Positions 34,596-46,489 are shown, numbered from the stretch's first letter. The stretch is DNA of 64,000 nt from Pomphorhynchus laevis (GCA_012934845.2 WNNJ02002481.1:39354-103353), one strand, 5' to 3'. A program made the numbers and translations. Notes: generated by a model not told the origin, from the sequence alone.

Positions 34596-34621
34596 AAAAG
34601 GCATATAATTATATGCCTTTT
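34596..34621. repeat. Perfect 26-bp palindrome
   Basis: AAAAGGCATATAA followed directly by its reverse complement. Confidence 0.95.
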
Positions 34622-34849
34622 AAGGCATGTAATCTTTAAATATTTTGATAACTTGAATTATCAGAATCCTTAAATATTTTTATAAATCAAAATTATTTAA
34701 AAGTATGGGCATATATCTTTAGACTAATAAAAGGTAATCCAATGGGAGGTAATAGTAGCCCAATTATAACTGTCTTATTTTTAAACTTTAAAGAACATTA
34801 AACTATAAATGTAAATTATGAAATATATGAATTTGTTCATAATAAATTT

Positions 34850-34995
34850 GTTCAGGTTTCGACCCTTATAATTTAGTTGAGGAAAGCAGCTGGGCCAAAT
34901 ACACGCCAATGTATTTCCTCGGATGAAATTCGATCACCTAGTGTAATATCTTATTCTAACATATCTTATTATATCATTAATTATTCATAACTCAT
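34850..34995. repeat. Dispersed repeat Z, third copy
   Basis: Shares CAGGTTTCGxCCCTTAT, GTTGAGGAAAGCAGC, and ACCTAGTGTAATATCTTATT with the 22.6-23 kb pair. It immediately precedes a LINE-X fragment. Confidence 0.65.
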
Positions 34996-35049
34996 AATTA
35001 TAAACTTGTTATACAAATCAGATGAAAAGGAAACGATGAAAATGTAATC

Positions 35050-35880
35050 ATCAATGCTGCTAAGTATGGGTCTGGATAGAGAAACCTTCCCAGCTCTAGA
35101 CCCTAGCAGATAGTTTGTTCTCTCCCTCGCTTATCAACGCAATGGGAAGTAGTCAAGATCTGTTTTCACTGAACGTCATTCAGTGGAACTCGGGGGTTGG
35201 GTGGGGTGCTTCTGCCCTTAGTCTTTCTAGTCGATATACAGATGTTATAATCCTTCAGGAGACTAGATCGATCAGGTCTCCTCAAAACATTACTCGATTT
35301 ATTCCTAGGCACATAACCACCCACTTTACTCCGTACATAACTCCACCTTACTCCTCTTCATCTCAAGGTCTTATAACCCTAGTTAAGAGCCACTTAAGAT
35401 CATCCCTCTTACTGAACGATTCTTGTCCAGTCATGTTTTGTTTAGCGATAACACTCTGGAATAACGGTAAATGCATCAGCATAGCTAATATCTATGTTCG
35501 GCCAGAAGAGATTCACAATTACCATAACCTCCTGGATAAGATATTAGGTTCCCGCTATGAAATTATGCTTGATGACTTCAACGATATAACTGGTTATTGG
35601 ATTAATGCAGTACTCCACAGAGCCAGGACCGTATATCTTACTTACTAACGACCCTCCCTTTACTTTCATTGCTCAACACTAAATAATTTCCTCGACTTAC
35701 TACTGCTACATGAAAAATGGCTTTTAAATCCCGTCTGTATTGAGCAGTCGCACCAACAAATGTTCACCTCGCACAACCTACTCCGCTGGCGGCTTTATAT
35801 CTGGATCTCTCAGACAAGCCTTTTCGAACGAATGCTGGAGTTCTATGTATTAACTCTACCTGAGTAGGGGTAAGGCAAGC
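35050..35880 (+). pseudogene. LINE-X copy, endonuclease part
   Basis: The ORF at 35115-35648 encodes an apurinic-type endonuclease N-terminus: LFSLNVIQWNSG (catalytic Asn), DVIILQETRSIRSPQ (catalytic Glu), SQGLITLVKSHLR, CISIANIYVRPEE and MLDDFNDITGYW, where GDFN has become DDFN. It continues through a stop into LLRWRLYLDLSD and stops abruptly near 35880. The nearest relative in the window is the opposite-strand copy at 36405-40050, so the two lie tail to tail with about 500 bp between them. Confidence 0.85.
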
Positions 35881-35989
35881 AATACTCCCTGTAATCTTTA
35901 TAGTTATTACTATGTATTCATTAGCATATTCCACCTGAAAGTTTACATTCATTTTAATAATATTTTTATGCTCTACATATTTGACAATT

Positions 35990-36170
35990 TTCTTTTGGCT
36001 ATTTGTAAAATAAAGAATTCTCATGAAAAATATAAAAATATTTGACATTTGGTTATATTCAAAATTATAATGCAAAAATGTTTCTTGTAAATTTAAATAT
36101 GTCATCTTTACGATATAAATTAAAGTAGTTTTAATTAATGTTAATTTAATTTTCATATCTTGATATGTAC
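35990..36170. repeat. Dispersed repeat R copy
   Basis: Shares ATGTTTCTTGTAAATTTAAA and ATATGTCATCTTxACGATAT with 23243-23330. Confidence 0.8.
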
Positions 36171-36404
36171 CTTTTTTATTTTACTTCATTTTAATTACTT
36201 CTTTTTTATTGGCTTCATTTGTAATTTGAACATTTTTTATTAAACGCTTGCGAAAGATATCAATGCATCTGGTAATAGCAACAAGTAATAAATAAATAAA
36301 GATTTTCTTAATAAATGACATCAAATAGCTAATTTAAAAGGAAACATGCTAAAACAATAATGTTAATGTTCATCCCAGTCGTAAATATTTCTTTCGACTT
36401 CAGA

Positions 36405-39400
36405 TCTGTTATGGCCTCAGGTCCAACGGGATTTGAGCCTCCTCCAGCCAATAAAACACGCCGCTCTCCGACTGAACCACTCCGGGGTCTGTCACCCCCC
36501 GAAGAATCCAATCGAGGCGGACGATGCTCGGTAATCTCGAGATGAGGAGCTTAAGAAACCTTAGTCTTTGTTCTGGGGGACGTCCTCTTGAAAATAACAC
36601 TAATCCCTAGATAGCCCAAGTACCCCAGAGGCGCACTTGGGTTTTCACTTTCAATGACAGATGTTGGGCCCGTTTTAGGTCCCATCTAGCTCTCTTCAGG
36701 ATACGTTTTAGTCTATCCAGGTCAGCTTTCGCTGACCCCAAGTATTTTACTCGACTTGTGAAGGCAGGGAGTGTTTGATTAGTCAGGATGGAAGATAGAG
36801 CTGAGAGTGCTAATCTCTTCCCCCTTTTTTTCTTTGTCGCAGGGGCACCATGAAAGACAACCACCTCAGATTTGGAGGGGTTTAAAACAAGGTTGAATAT
36901 GGGCAGCTTATCTTTTAATTTTGTAAAGAAACGGCTGATGTCGGAGACTACATCTTTGCACCTGCGTCCAGAGAATAGGTATGTGGTATTATTATCATAT
37001 ACTACAAGATGTTGATCGCGTTTGAATTTTTTGTATAGTTCAATGGAGGCAGCAAGATATAAGATTAAAGTGGGGAGCCTTAAGGCACACCGGTAATAGG
37101 GTAGAACTGACGTGCATCAGGGTCGTCTTCATAGAAGAATCGCTTAGTGTACAGCAATACTTCCACCCTGTTAATAATTCTCGCAGGCAACCCGAGGGAC
37201 TTAAGAGAAGTGATAACAAAAGGAATGGAAATGCGGTCAAATGCAGTCGAAAAGTCAAGAAAGACAGCCACAGCAAGCTGATGACTCTTGTCTTGACAAA
37301 ACTGTTGCACTTCACATATTGCTGAATGGACCAAGCGATCTTTTACGTACCCATGAAAGCCTGGTGTGATTAAATTTCGCCTACTTAGATGGTCGCGGAT
37401 TTTATGCGCAAGCGCTTTTTCGTATATGGAGATGAGGGAGTTTTGAATTGAAATGGGCCGCAGATCTTTGGGACATGCAATCGACTTCTTTTTAGTAAAA
37501 ATATTTGACGGCTAATATTGATGTTAGCAATGTCGGACGGGGAGGCTAATAGCATTGTTATGGCGACTTCCTTTCTCTGACTGTCCGTCGAAAGCTGACA
37601 GACACGAGTGGAGAGTGGCGCATTGGTTCTGGAGGTGCCCGGGAGTGGCCCCCAGGTGTTAAGGATATCTGTAACAGATAAGTCCCTACTCCTGAAGTCA
37701 CACCAAGGCGCGATTGGTTGGGGTGATTGAGTGGCTCCATAATTGTGTAGGGATAGTGACTCCTCCAAAACCATATCAAGGCCTATTCTACCGATCCAAC
37801 CTAATGCTCTATCTCTCCAACAGACAGACTTCTCCTTCTTGAATATCTTCCAGAAGGAAGACTGAGAAGGCTAAGGAGATAAATGCTTTCCTTATCCCTG
37901 CTCAGCTGGAACCTATATCTAGTGCTCCAGGATTCATTCGAGAGGGCTTGTATGGCGGAAACAGAGATATTAGGAAGATGTAGCATTTTAGCTAGGACCT
38001 TGAGTTTTGTCGAAGTGGGATTGTATATACGACCTTTATAGGTAGTCGAGAGCAACGCGGTAGCTTGCGAAGAGAGGTAGGTATTAAATTCAATCAAACT
38101 ATCATTCCCAATTCGGGGGAAAAGTTGGATAGCTGCCTGAAAGAAGGCCACCCTGATAGGATCAAATTGGAACCTTCTCCTAAGCAACGTATCTTCCTCT
38201 AATCGCCAACGAATTTGGTCATGAGAGGTGGTCTGTTGTTTGAGCGACTGCTCAGTACAGATGGGTTTCAACAATCACTTCTTATGTAGCAGTAATATGT
38301 CGAGGAGCGAATTAGTTGTTGAACAATGAAAGATGAGGAATAGTGGTTTGTGAATAAGATAGTCGTTCCTGGCTCAGTCGTTTGCTGCATTAATCCAACG
38401 ACCAGTTCTGTAGTTGAAGTGACTAAGTAACATGTCATAGCCACTACCTAATATACGATCCACAAGGTCACGGTTCTTGTGAATTTCTCATGGCCGTATA
38501 TAAATATTGGCTATGCTGATGCGTTTACCGTTCTTACGAAGTGATATAGCTAAACAAGATAGGGCTAGACAAGAATAGTTAAGAAGGATGAAAGATCTTA
38601 AGGAGCATTTAACTAAGGTTAAAATACCTTGAGAAGAAGAGGAGTGAGGAGGGGTTATATACGGAGTGAAGTGGATTGATATATGCTTAGGGATAAATCG
38701 AGTAATGTCCTGGGGGATACGGATAGATCTCGTCTCTTGAAGGACTATAGCATCTGCATATCTACCAGATAAAAGGCTAAGGGCAGAAGCACCTCCCGAA
38801 TTCCACTGAATGATATTCAGTGAAAAAGGCTCTTGATTGCTTTGCATTGTGTTAGTTTAGCTGGAAGGGGATTGCCTCACTTAGACAAAGCTAGAGGTTG
38901 AAGGTTTGCCCCCTTCACCACTAGCGTCGCCCAGAGTGAGTACTTGCCCCCGGGCAATATCGTCATTTCCCTTTGAGGCGCTTTTAATCTTGTCCTTCAG
39001 CATTTTGCCGATCTTTAAGGGGGAACGGCATGGGCCAAAGCCCCTCTCTTTTTCGAAGCTTGAATTTCCGACGAAGGAGGAATCACCGAGTTTGCTGGCA
39101 CTGTCGGCGACGTTAGTAGAGCAGAAAGTAAAGATTTCATCAATTCCTCTGTTTGTTTCCTGGACTCTACCGATCTGAGGTCCATAGTATGAAGTAGTTC
39201 TTGGTCAGACATACCTCTACAGGCATTCAGGGAAGCCGATGTCGCGGCACCAGAATAAGACCTGGTTTTCCTCGCAGCAGAAGATTAAAACAAACTACTT
39301 TACTTCTTAAAGAAGACACATCTTCTACTCCAGGCTGGGTGGCTCCCCCCACAGTTGGAGCACGATGTGGGGCGTACATTTGCTGCCGCTCGCTGCAGCC

Positions 39401-40050
39401 GGGCAAGAAGAGAAGCTACACACCTTACATGTAGTCAGTTATTGAGCAGCTGGAATCCCAGTGCCCCCACTTATGGCACCGACTATAGTGAGGATAAGTG
39501 TACTCCTCACTGCCGACAATTTTGAATTTTAGGTTAAAACCCATGAAGAAATTACATGTCGTCTTTTCCAATAACTCAGCCTGTCCGATCGCCGCTGAAC
39601 AAAAACCAATTGTTAACGGGAAGCCGTTTTTTTCTATCAGGGGGCGGAAGTTAGTAATTTCATAAGTGTTTTGTATCTCAATATCCCCATCATTCAAGTG
39701 AGCCGGAAGATTAGCTATTTTCAAGAATGCTTTAATTGCTTTGCACTCGAATGTGCCCAAATCTTTAAAGTTTGCGTTAAAAAACTCTCATAGTTCTCCA
39801 GGAGATCCTGGGATTAAAACGATATCTTAATACCATTGTTGTTATATCGAACAGAGTTGAGAATTATTCTGTTGTTCATTTTAGAGGCAAATTCTCTGAG
39901 GAAAGTGTTGTATAACATGTGCCTCTCTAAAGGCTTTATTATTCTGATAATCTCCAGAGTAACAAGTTTGGGGATTTGGGAAGTAATTCTCCATTATCAG
40001 AAGGAACAGAAACATCACTTACCTTTGAGATGTGATGATTAAGATCGACA
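36405..40050 (-). pseudogene. LINE-X, longest copy (Jockey/I-like, gag-like ORF1 plus ORF2)
   Basis: Read right to left: a gag-like ORF1 whose end carries a CCHC knuckle, HYSRCHKWGHWDSSC (within 39425-39760), with remains of more knuckles to 39330; an endonuclease at 38847-38488 (IIQWNSGG, IVLQETRSIRIPQ); the linker RRRFQFDPIRVAFFQAAIQL near 38175; RT pieces FLDFSTAFDRISIP (about 37245), GVP (37080), VVYDNNTT near 36985 in place of YADD; and a C-terminal EQRLRFLKLLISRLPSIVRL ending IPLDLRP near 36410. At least five frame breaks and a mutated catalytic box mean it is dead. CCHC knuckles plus an apurinic-type endonuclease point to the Jockey/I/R1 group; the exact clade is not resolved. Confidence 0.85.
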
Positions 40051-40059
40051 TTCAGTTGA

Positions 40060-40896
40060 GACGTGGAAGGTTTTTCGTTGTAAATTGAAGAAAAATTGAT
40101 TTCCATTGAAAAATTGCAATTTATATCCTTCGTATATATGACAACAAGTCGTCGAATCGAAGTAAATTAAAATATTAATAATAAGTAAATAAAAATGTGT
40201 TGGTTGATGATTATTTGTTTAAAAAATCAGACTTTAGTGTGAATTTGCTATTCTTAGCTGCTTGAAAATATAGAATATAAACGTAAGGTTTGTGTATATT
40301 TTAATTTTTAAATAATAGTGACGTGCCGTCTGGACATATAAGGAATTCTCTATCTGTCGAACTAGTTATTCTCACATCGTTACGGCTAAAATAAGTCACA
40401 GCTGTAAATGAGAGCAGCAATGGGGACTTCTAACAAGCACTTCTATCGTTCTTGATTCGAAGTTGCATATAAAAGAATAATTATAAAATCTAGCGCTATC
40501 ATGTTACAGCAACTGTTTGGAGCAACAATTGATTTTAGTTGGGTACATATTCTTTTCACTTTCCGAATAGCATCAACATAACTATCCCAAATTTTGATTT
40601 ACTCTAATTTAATTACTTTATAAAAATGTGAATTTTGCTTCCCGAACAAGCATTTTTATGAAATTATAAAATTTGTGAACTTTGCATCTTGAATTTGCTA
40701 TCATTTTCCATAAAATGGTTTCGATGCATAAAATAGCCATTTTATGCAAAACGTATTTGTGGATCACAAATAAACAATTTTTTTTCAAAGTTTCAGCTAA
40801 AATATTATTAAATACATTATCAAAACAATAAAGGATACTCATTATTAAAGTGACTGCTACAGCATGTTTAAAATCACGAATATTCAGTTTCTACTG
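40060..40896. other. AT-rich spacer, nothing recognised
   Basis: No supported gene. Short near-repeats only. Confidence 0.45.
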
Positions 40897-40897
40897 A

Positions 40898-41272
40898 TGT
40901 TATCAGTACCTAATGATGTCATCAGTTCCTAATGATGTCATCAGTTCCTAATGATGTCATCAGTTCCTAATGATGTCATCAGTTCCTAATGATGTCATCA
41001 GTTCCTAATGATGTCATCAGTTCCTAATGATGTCATCAGTTCCTAATGATGTCATCAGTTCCTAATGATGTCATCAGTTCCTAATGATGTCATCAGTTCC
41101 TAATGATGTCATCAGTTCCTAATGATGTCATCAGTTCCTAATGATGTCATCAGTTCCTAATGATGTCATCAGTTCCTAATGATGTCATCAGTTCCTAATG
41201 ATGTCATCAGTTCCTAATGATGTCATCAGTTCCTAATGATGTCATCAGTTCCTAATGATGTCATCAGTTCCT
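40898..41272. repeat. 19-bp minisatellite, about 20 copies
   Basis: Unit ATGATGTCATCAGTTCCTA, essentially identical from 40917 onward; the leftmost unit is a variant (GATGTTATCAGTACCTA). The unit contains TGATGTCA, one base from a CRE/AP-1-type TGACGTCA. Its near-perfect identity suggests recent expansion. Confidence 0.97.
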
Positions 41273-41520
41273 ATAATGTTTATTATTTAATTGTTTATTA
41301 TTTATTGTTTATTATTTAATTGTTTAAATGTTTATTGTTTATTATTGTTTATTGTTTATAATTTAATAAACAATAAATTGTATATTATTGTTTATTGTTT
41401 ATTATTTAACTGTTTTTTATTTTGTTGTTTTTTATTTATTGTTTATTATTTATTGTATATTATTATTTATTATTTATTGTTTATTATTTAATTATTTAAA
41501 TGTTATTTAGCATTTAAAGA
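41273..41520. repeat. TTTATTATT simple-sequence tract
   Basis: Low-complexity GTTTATTATTTAATT sequence directly adjoining the minisatellite. The ORF here is an artefact of the repeat. Confidence 0.85.
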
Positions 41521-41585
41521 TATTTAAATGATGCATTTGTATTTAACTCTAATAATTCTTATTCAATATACCTGAAGTATATTTT

Positions 41586-41875
41586 TGCATGAGCATTCAT
41601 GCATACCATATAATATAAAATATAATACATTAAATAATGAAATTTTAAGAATTGCAACAATATGTAATGATATTGATTTTCTTCAAAATCATTTAAATAA
41701 TTTAATGGATATATATTTTTAAGTAGTTTACTACAAAAATTATATTTGAAATAATTCTATAATCCACGTTTTGTTGATTTGATATAAGCATTCATGCATA
41801 CCATATAATATAAAATATAATACATTAAATAATGAAATTTTAAGAATTGCAACAATTTGTAACGATAATGGCTTT
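41586..41875. repeat. Two copies of dispersed repeat R
   Basis: AGCATTCATGCATACCATAT, ATACATTAAATAATGAAATT and TTAAGAATTGCAACAAT occur at 41590-41662 and 41786-41858. Confidence 0.85.
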
Positions 41876-42164
41876 CTTCAAAACCACTTAAATTATTTAC
41901 ACTTTCTGAATAGCATCAAAATAACTATCCCACATATAACGATTTAACTATCACACTCGGTTAGCATAAAAATAAAATCAAACAGAAAATCGAAAAATAT
42001 AAAATAGACAAAACTTTAAATATTAAATAATTATTTTTAAATTTAAATTGAGTTATTACTTAAACATAAAATCTTCTTATTGTAGAGTAATCTAAAATCT
42101 TCTCAGCAAAATATTATTAAAAATAAATTTAAACTCTTAAGCGTTAAGTTTTTATGGATAATAA

Positions 42165-42560
42165 ATAAACTGTATTAGAATAAGATACTAGATAATCAAA
42201 TATCATCAGAGGAAATATGTCATTACCATGTATTTGCCCGCGCTGTTTTATTGAGCCGAAAAATAGTTGGGGAACCTGATACCATAGCAGTTCCTGCTGA
42301 TGACTCTAATCCTTATTCTGATACATCGTCCGTTATTAGTCAATTCATAAAAATTGACTTTTATTTTAAATTTCAATTTTATATTTTAACTTGATATAAA
42401 TATAAATTGTATAAAATCTTATATAATCTTATGCGTATTAACAGCAAAATATAAACCATAATTTTTACAGAAGGTTTGATACATCGCCTGTTATTTATTA
42501 GTCAATTCATAAAAATTGCCTTTTATTTCAACTTTCAACTTTAAATTTTAACTTGATATA
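42165..42560 (-). repeat. Dispersed repeat Z, fourth copy plus a partial
   Basis: On the minus strand it matches the 22.6-23 kb copies (AGTCAATTCATAAAAATTGA edge, GATACATCG, ATAAGATACTAGATAATCAA edge). A second edge sits at 42470-42560. Confidence 0.7.
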
Positions 42561-43478
42561 AATTATAAATATAATTAATATCATGAAATATTAAATAAAA
42601 TTATTTTATTATTTATTATTTTGTTATTTTTTATCATTATATTTAATTTATAAATAATTTAATATACGTAGACTCAGTTACCTGTTCTTATTTGAGTTTC
42701 CTTCTTGTATTTTATATACTTTATATGGTTGTTTAAACTTAAATATAACACTTTGATAAAGTGGCTTCCAAAACAATCGTATCATGTATATCCTAATAAA
42801 TCGTTATCATCAGATAACAGCATATGTATCTGTATATATGGATTTAAAATAGTTGCTGAATTTGATACCATAACAATACCTGCTTATGACCTCAAATATT
42901 TTAAATTCGGTGTAACTTTTTAGGATGATTTTATTTACTTGGAAAACTAAATCAAATAAAATTTCATGACTAATAAAATATTAATAAGATTCACTTGGAA
43001 TACTAATAAAATTGATTCGTATTAATAAATTTAAAAAAACATTGAACTTATTTTGATTATTTCTGCAAACTAAACTTTTCCGATAAAAGTTTAGCTTTCA
43101 AAAATTAAAAGAAAAAGCCTTATAATTTCATATTATCAAATATAATTTATTTAATTTTGTCTTATATGTACACATGATATTATGTCTCACATGATAATTT
43201 GATAATTAATACTTTCATTTATTTGAAAAATAAAATAAAATTCTAAAATAATTATTTGCCGTATCGAAATAAATCCGCGACAAGGTCCAACTTTTAGAAT
43301 AATATGTATCTCAAATGAATGCAAAAAGGTTTATGAAAGTATAATCAAAAAAAATTATTAAAAACTGTATCGTGATTTATTTTTATAATTTATATTACAA
43401 AACCCATTTCATACGAAATTAAAATTTTCCGTAAAGGGATTTGACAGAACTGCTGTTTATATGCTTTGTTTGACCACA

Positions 43479-45182
43479 TCATTGTTCAAGCACATGTTTC
43501 AAGGTATTTCCCTTAAATAGATCGGTAATTTCTTTTCTTATGGCAGCAATAACAAGTATTGGGGGCAGAGTGGCGGGTATAATATACAGTAATGCCGGTT
43601 GTCCTGTGTTCATGAAGTTAAGCGCTATAAACGTAGCGCTTAATCCCAGTATATATGATAGACAAAATGATATCGAATAGATAGGTATTCGTCTGTTATT
43701 TTTAATGAAATCAAACATCGCACAATACATACCAAGTATTCCCGGAATAATCACGTCCCCAAGTCCAAGTATGCTGATTGCGGCCAGAAGATGGCACGGG
43801 TCGGGATGCTGAATTATGTATGGATATATAAATACAATTGGCAATTGCCCATTTGTTCCCAGTCCTAAAGCAACATATTCCATTACACTGGGTGGTTTTT
43901 TCGTTGTTGTTGAAGGCGTCGTGGTGGTACTGCTGGCGGAAGTAGTGCTAGATGGGTAAGTTGTGCTAGGAGATGGAGTTGTAATTGCAGTGGTCATTTC
44001 AGCTGTTGTACTTGATGTGGTAGTGGTTTCTGGAACTTTGTTGAACACGTTCAAATAAGGTGTTACAAAGACAAAAAAGACATCGTATACTATAAACAAA
44101 CAATATATAATTACAATGACGTGAAATCTATGTATTCGAACATTTGCTATAAATACAATGCACATGGCGACACCTATCAGATTTTGGAATAGCCAGGATC
44201 CATTAGTTGTAAATCGCAGCGCAAAGAATGTAACTATAATTGCAATTGAAATCAGAAATGTGCATATAAAGTTCATCTTAATTGTAGGCACGATTTTGCT
44301 CTGTGATTTATACAATTTCCTGTCGAAAAACGACCTATATCTTTGTGGTAACAACTCTATCAAACTGAGAAAGCATATATTCAAGGCGGAGAAAGCAGCA
44401 AATACGTACGAGATATATATAATGTAAGTAATTGCTTCCGGGTAAAAATAAGCCAACAATATCACCCCACATACAACTGCAAACATTATCAGTACACTGA
44501 GAATACTTACTCGTACCGTAGCAGGTACAAATTCAACACGTTTAGCCGTTTCATTCGAATCTTTATTTTTAGCAGCGATTTGAAAGTTCTGCTGTGATTG
44601 CAGTCTTATGGAAATGACGAAGAGGTGAAGTCCCCACCACATTCCCAACACAATGCAAATAAGTGCCGTTAACATGAGAAATATTACATTTAGATCAATT
44701 CGTTGAATCTTCGTAGAATCGAATAGTTTTATTCTATCAAAGCTTTTTAAATCTGCATGTGATGTGTACAAAAGCTGTATCGCTTCGATTTCTACTTGAT
44801 ACATTGTCGGATCGAATATAATATTCAAATATTTGTCTACTAAAAATATGGCCATATTCGCCCCAGCCTCCTGCAGAAAGTATCCTTGTTCGTTATAGTA
44901 ACATATTTGATCTTTGTGAACAAAAACGGATGTATTGTTTAATAATTTTGAATGATTTAACAGCTCATCGAAATTGCAAGCATCCAGTTCAAGTGTTTGC
45001 AATGATGTATACTTTGATTCTTTAAGTGAAGGTACGGGTATTGTATTTTGAATGCGCAATCCACATGTCAAAAAAGGATATTCATCGTCTGAAGAAGCTA
45101 ACGCGATTGACACGTACTGATTATTTCCTGTTGATGAACTTATCCATAGTAATATGAAAAATATTATTTGAAATGTTGACAT
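43479..45182 (-). CDS. SPPL2-type intramembrane aspartyl protease (signal peptide peptidase-like)
   Basis: A multi-pass GxGD protease that cleaves single-pass type II membrane proteins within the bilayer; family members act in the ER, Golgi or endolysosomes. I place the start at Met-22 of a 588-codon open frame because MSTFQIIFFILLWISSSTG is a clear signal peptide; the longer frame starts at 45245. Numbering from the long frame: luminal PA-like region about 45-170 (YFLQEAGANMAIFL); first TM about 186-210; catalytic Tyr387-Asp388 in FIVYDVFF; second catalytic Asp497 in ILGLGDVIIPG; PAL motif QPAL 549-552. All catalytic residues are present. Residues 404-449 are almost pure Thr/Ser/Pro, between the two aspartates. 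A single exon, unlike the neighbouring lectin gene, with which it is convergent. A minus-strand AATAAA lies at 43376-43381, about 100 bp past the stop. Confidence 0.93.
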   Translation of the reverse strand: MSTFQIIFFILLWISSSTGNNQYVSIALASSDDEYPFLTCGLRIQNTIPVPSLKESKYTSLQTLELDACNFDELLNHSKLLNNTSVFVHKDQICYYNEQGYFLQEAGANMAIFLVDKYLNIIFDPTMYQVEIEAIQLLYTSHADLKSFDRIKLFDSTKIQRIDLNVIFLMLTALICIVLGMWWGLHLFVISIRLQSQQNFQIAAKNKDSNETAKRVEFVPATVRVSILSVLIMFAVVCGVILLAYFYPEAITYIIYISYVFAAFSALNICFLSLIELLPQRYRSFFDRKLYKSQSKIVPTIKMNFICTFLISIAIIVTFFALRFTTNGSWLFQNLIGVAMCIVFIANVRIHRFHVIVIIYCLFIVYDVFFVFVTPYLNVFNKVPETTTTSSTTAEMTTAITTPSPSTTYPSSTTSASSTTTTPSTTTKKPPSVMEYVALGLGTNGQLPIVFIYPYIIQHPDPCHLLAAISILGLGDVIIPGILGMYCAMFDFIKNNRRIPIYSISFCLSYILGLSATFIALNFMNTGQPALLYIIPATLPPILVIAAIRKEITDLFKGNTLKHVLEQ

Positions 45183-45245
45183 TTTCAAGTTTTTTCGGTC
45201 ACGCTTACTATGGCATATATTAAATATATGCTTTTGCCTAAACAT

Positions 45246-46370
45246 TTAATTTATGAGAAATGATTCAGAATTTTACGATATTTTCCCATTAAAAACTTCT
45301 TGTTTTTTCTTTCCGGAATTTGTCATGGTAATATCTAGGTGTGCGTCATAATTTGCATCTTTTTACACATTAAGACATTTAGCATGTTTAAAATAGTTAG
45401 TAAAGCGTCTTAAATATTTTGTTATGTAATAGAAAAATTGAGCTTGAACAAAACGTTTGAATTAACATTCCAGACAATGATATACGAATTACTTAAAAAT
45501 ATGGTTTCTAAACTTAATCATGGACAAAAATAGTTCTCACTTACTTTATTAGTTCTAGATAGGTTATGCTTTCTTCAGATTTTAGCGTTCATTAAACTAA
45601 ATCATTTATTCACATTAAAGCATGTTCTGTAGTTTTCTATAAAATCATATTTTGAATGCTTATATTTTGAAGAAATCGAAATTAGCCAAAATCATCATTT
45701 GATAGTTTTAGTAAAGATACTCACTAAAAATGTAAGATTAATATAAAATGATAAAGTATAAAAAATATAAAATTAAAGGATAACTATATAAAACTAAATA
45801 TAACTATAAAAATTATTGATTAACCTAGGAATAACGTTTCTTCATATACAAAAAGCTTTATTTACGATATACTTATGAAATAAATAAATTATAGAAGCCA
45901 CAAATATTTTGATAAATCAAAATTATTTTAAAGTAGAGACATCCACATTTAGACAAATAAAATAGCATTAATGGGAGGTTTGTAGCGAAAACATTATATA
46001 TATCATGCGTGAGCATTCACGCATGTGATATAATATTAAATTGATAACATTTAATATAAAATAAAATACATTAAATAATGAAATTTCAAGAATTTCCAAA
46101 AGATGTAAAGATATTGGCTATATTAAAATCAGTTAAATAATTTAATAAATACTATTTTAAATTAAGTTATTATAAAAATAAAAAAAATCGTAAAATATAC
46201 AAGTAAAAATATATTTTAAAAAATTTAAATTTTAAAAAATTTAAACTCATAAACTGAACATTTTTATTATAATTATAATTTTTACAATTATAATTATAAT
46301 TTAATTATAATTATATTATTAATTTTATTATATTATTAATTTTTTTTATTTTATTTATTTTTTCCTTAAA
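45246..46370. other. Intergenic, AT-rich with dispersed repeats W and R
   Basis: The SPPL2-like gene's 5' flank. A repeat W copy lies at about 45893-45985, and an R-type copy at 46005-46140 includes a palindromic GCGTGAGCATTCACGC. No coding sequence seen. Confidence 0.6.
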
Positions 46371-46371
46371 A

Positions 46372-46430
46372 CCAATATTAATACAATTAAAAATTACAAT
46401 CATAAAGTTACCCGCAAATGGGATTGACAT
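46372..46430 (-). mobile_element. Inverted 3'-terminal stub of an RLE-LINE
   Basis: About 55 bp are the exact reverse complement of the 3' end at 47651-47705 (GTTACCCGCAAATGGG versus CCCATTTGCGGGTAAC, and the adjoining AT-rich end). Only the last bases of the element are present, in opposite orientation to the neighbouring C-terminal piece, bordered by (ATA)n. Confidence 0.9.
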
Positions 46431-46489
46431 TTTATTATATTATAATAATAATAATAATTATTATGTAATTATTATTATAATAATAATTT

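Larger units (their letters stand above)
33177..34849. other. ERLEC1 3' flank, AT-rich with palindromes and repeat W
   Basis: No gene found. AATAAA-like words at about 33438 and 33474 could serve ERLEC1 polyadenylation. Contains perfect palindromes (33964-33993, 34596-34621), a 10-bp hairpin TGTTTTCCTC/GAGGAAAACA (34440-34473), and three copies of a short repeat W (AAATATTTTGATAAATCxAA) at about 34320, 34392 and 34670; a fourth lies at about 45903. Confidence 0.6.

Noticed and set aside
40898-41272. CRISPR-like array
   Set aside because: The 19-bp units are contiguous with no unique spacers, in a eukaryotic context.
41291-41491. 66-codon ORF in the TTTATTATT tract
   Set aside because: Simple-sequence translation of a microsatellite, no protein features.
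42165-42365. Possible hammerhead ribozyme in repeat Z (CTGATGA at 42297-42303, GAAA upstream)
   Set aside because: The GAAA and CTGATGA pieces are in the wrong order for the usual fold, and the bases next to them do not pair as helix II; other copies lose the CTGATGA.
10844-45182. Functional clustering of ERLEC1 and the SPPL2-type protease
   Set aside because: Both act in the secretory pathway, but they are convergent, 10 kb apart with transposons between, and nothing in the sequence links their expression.
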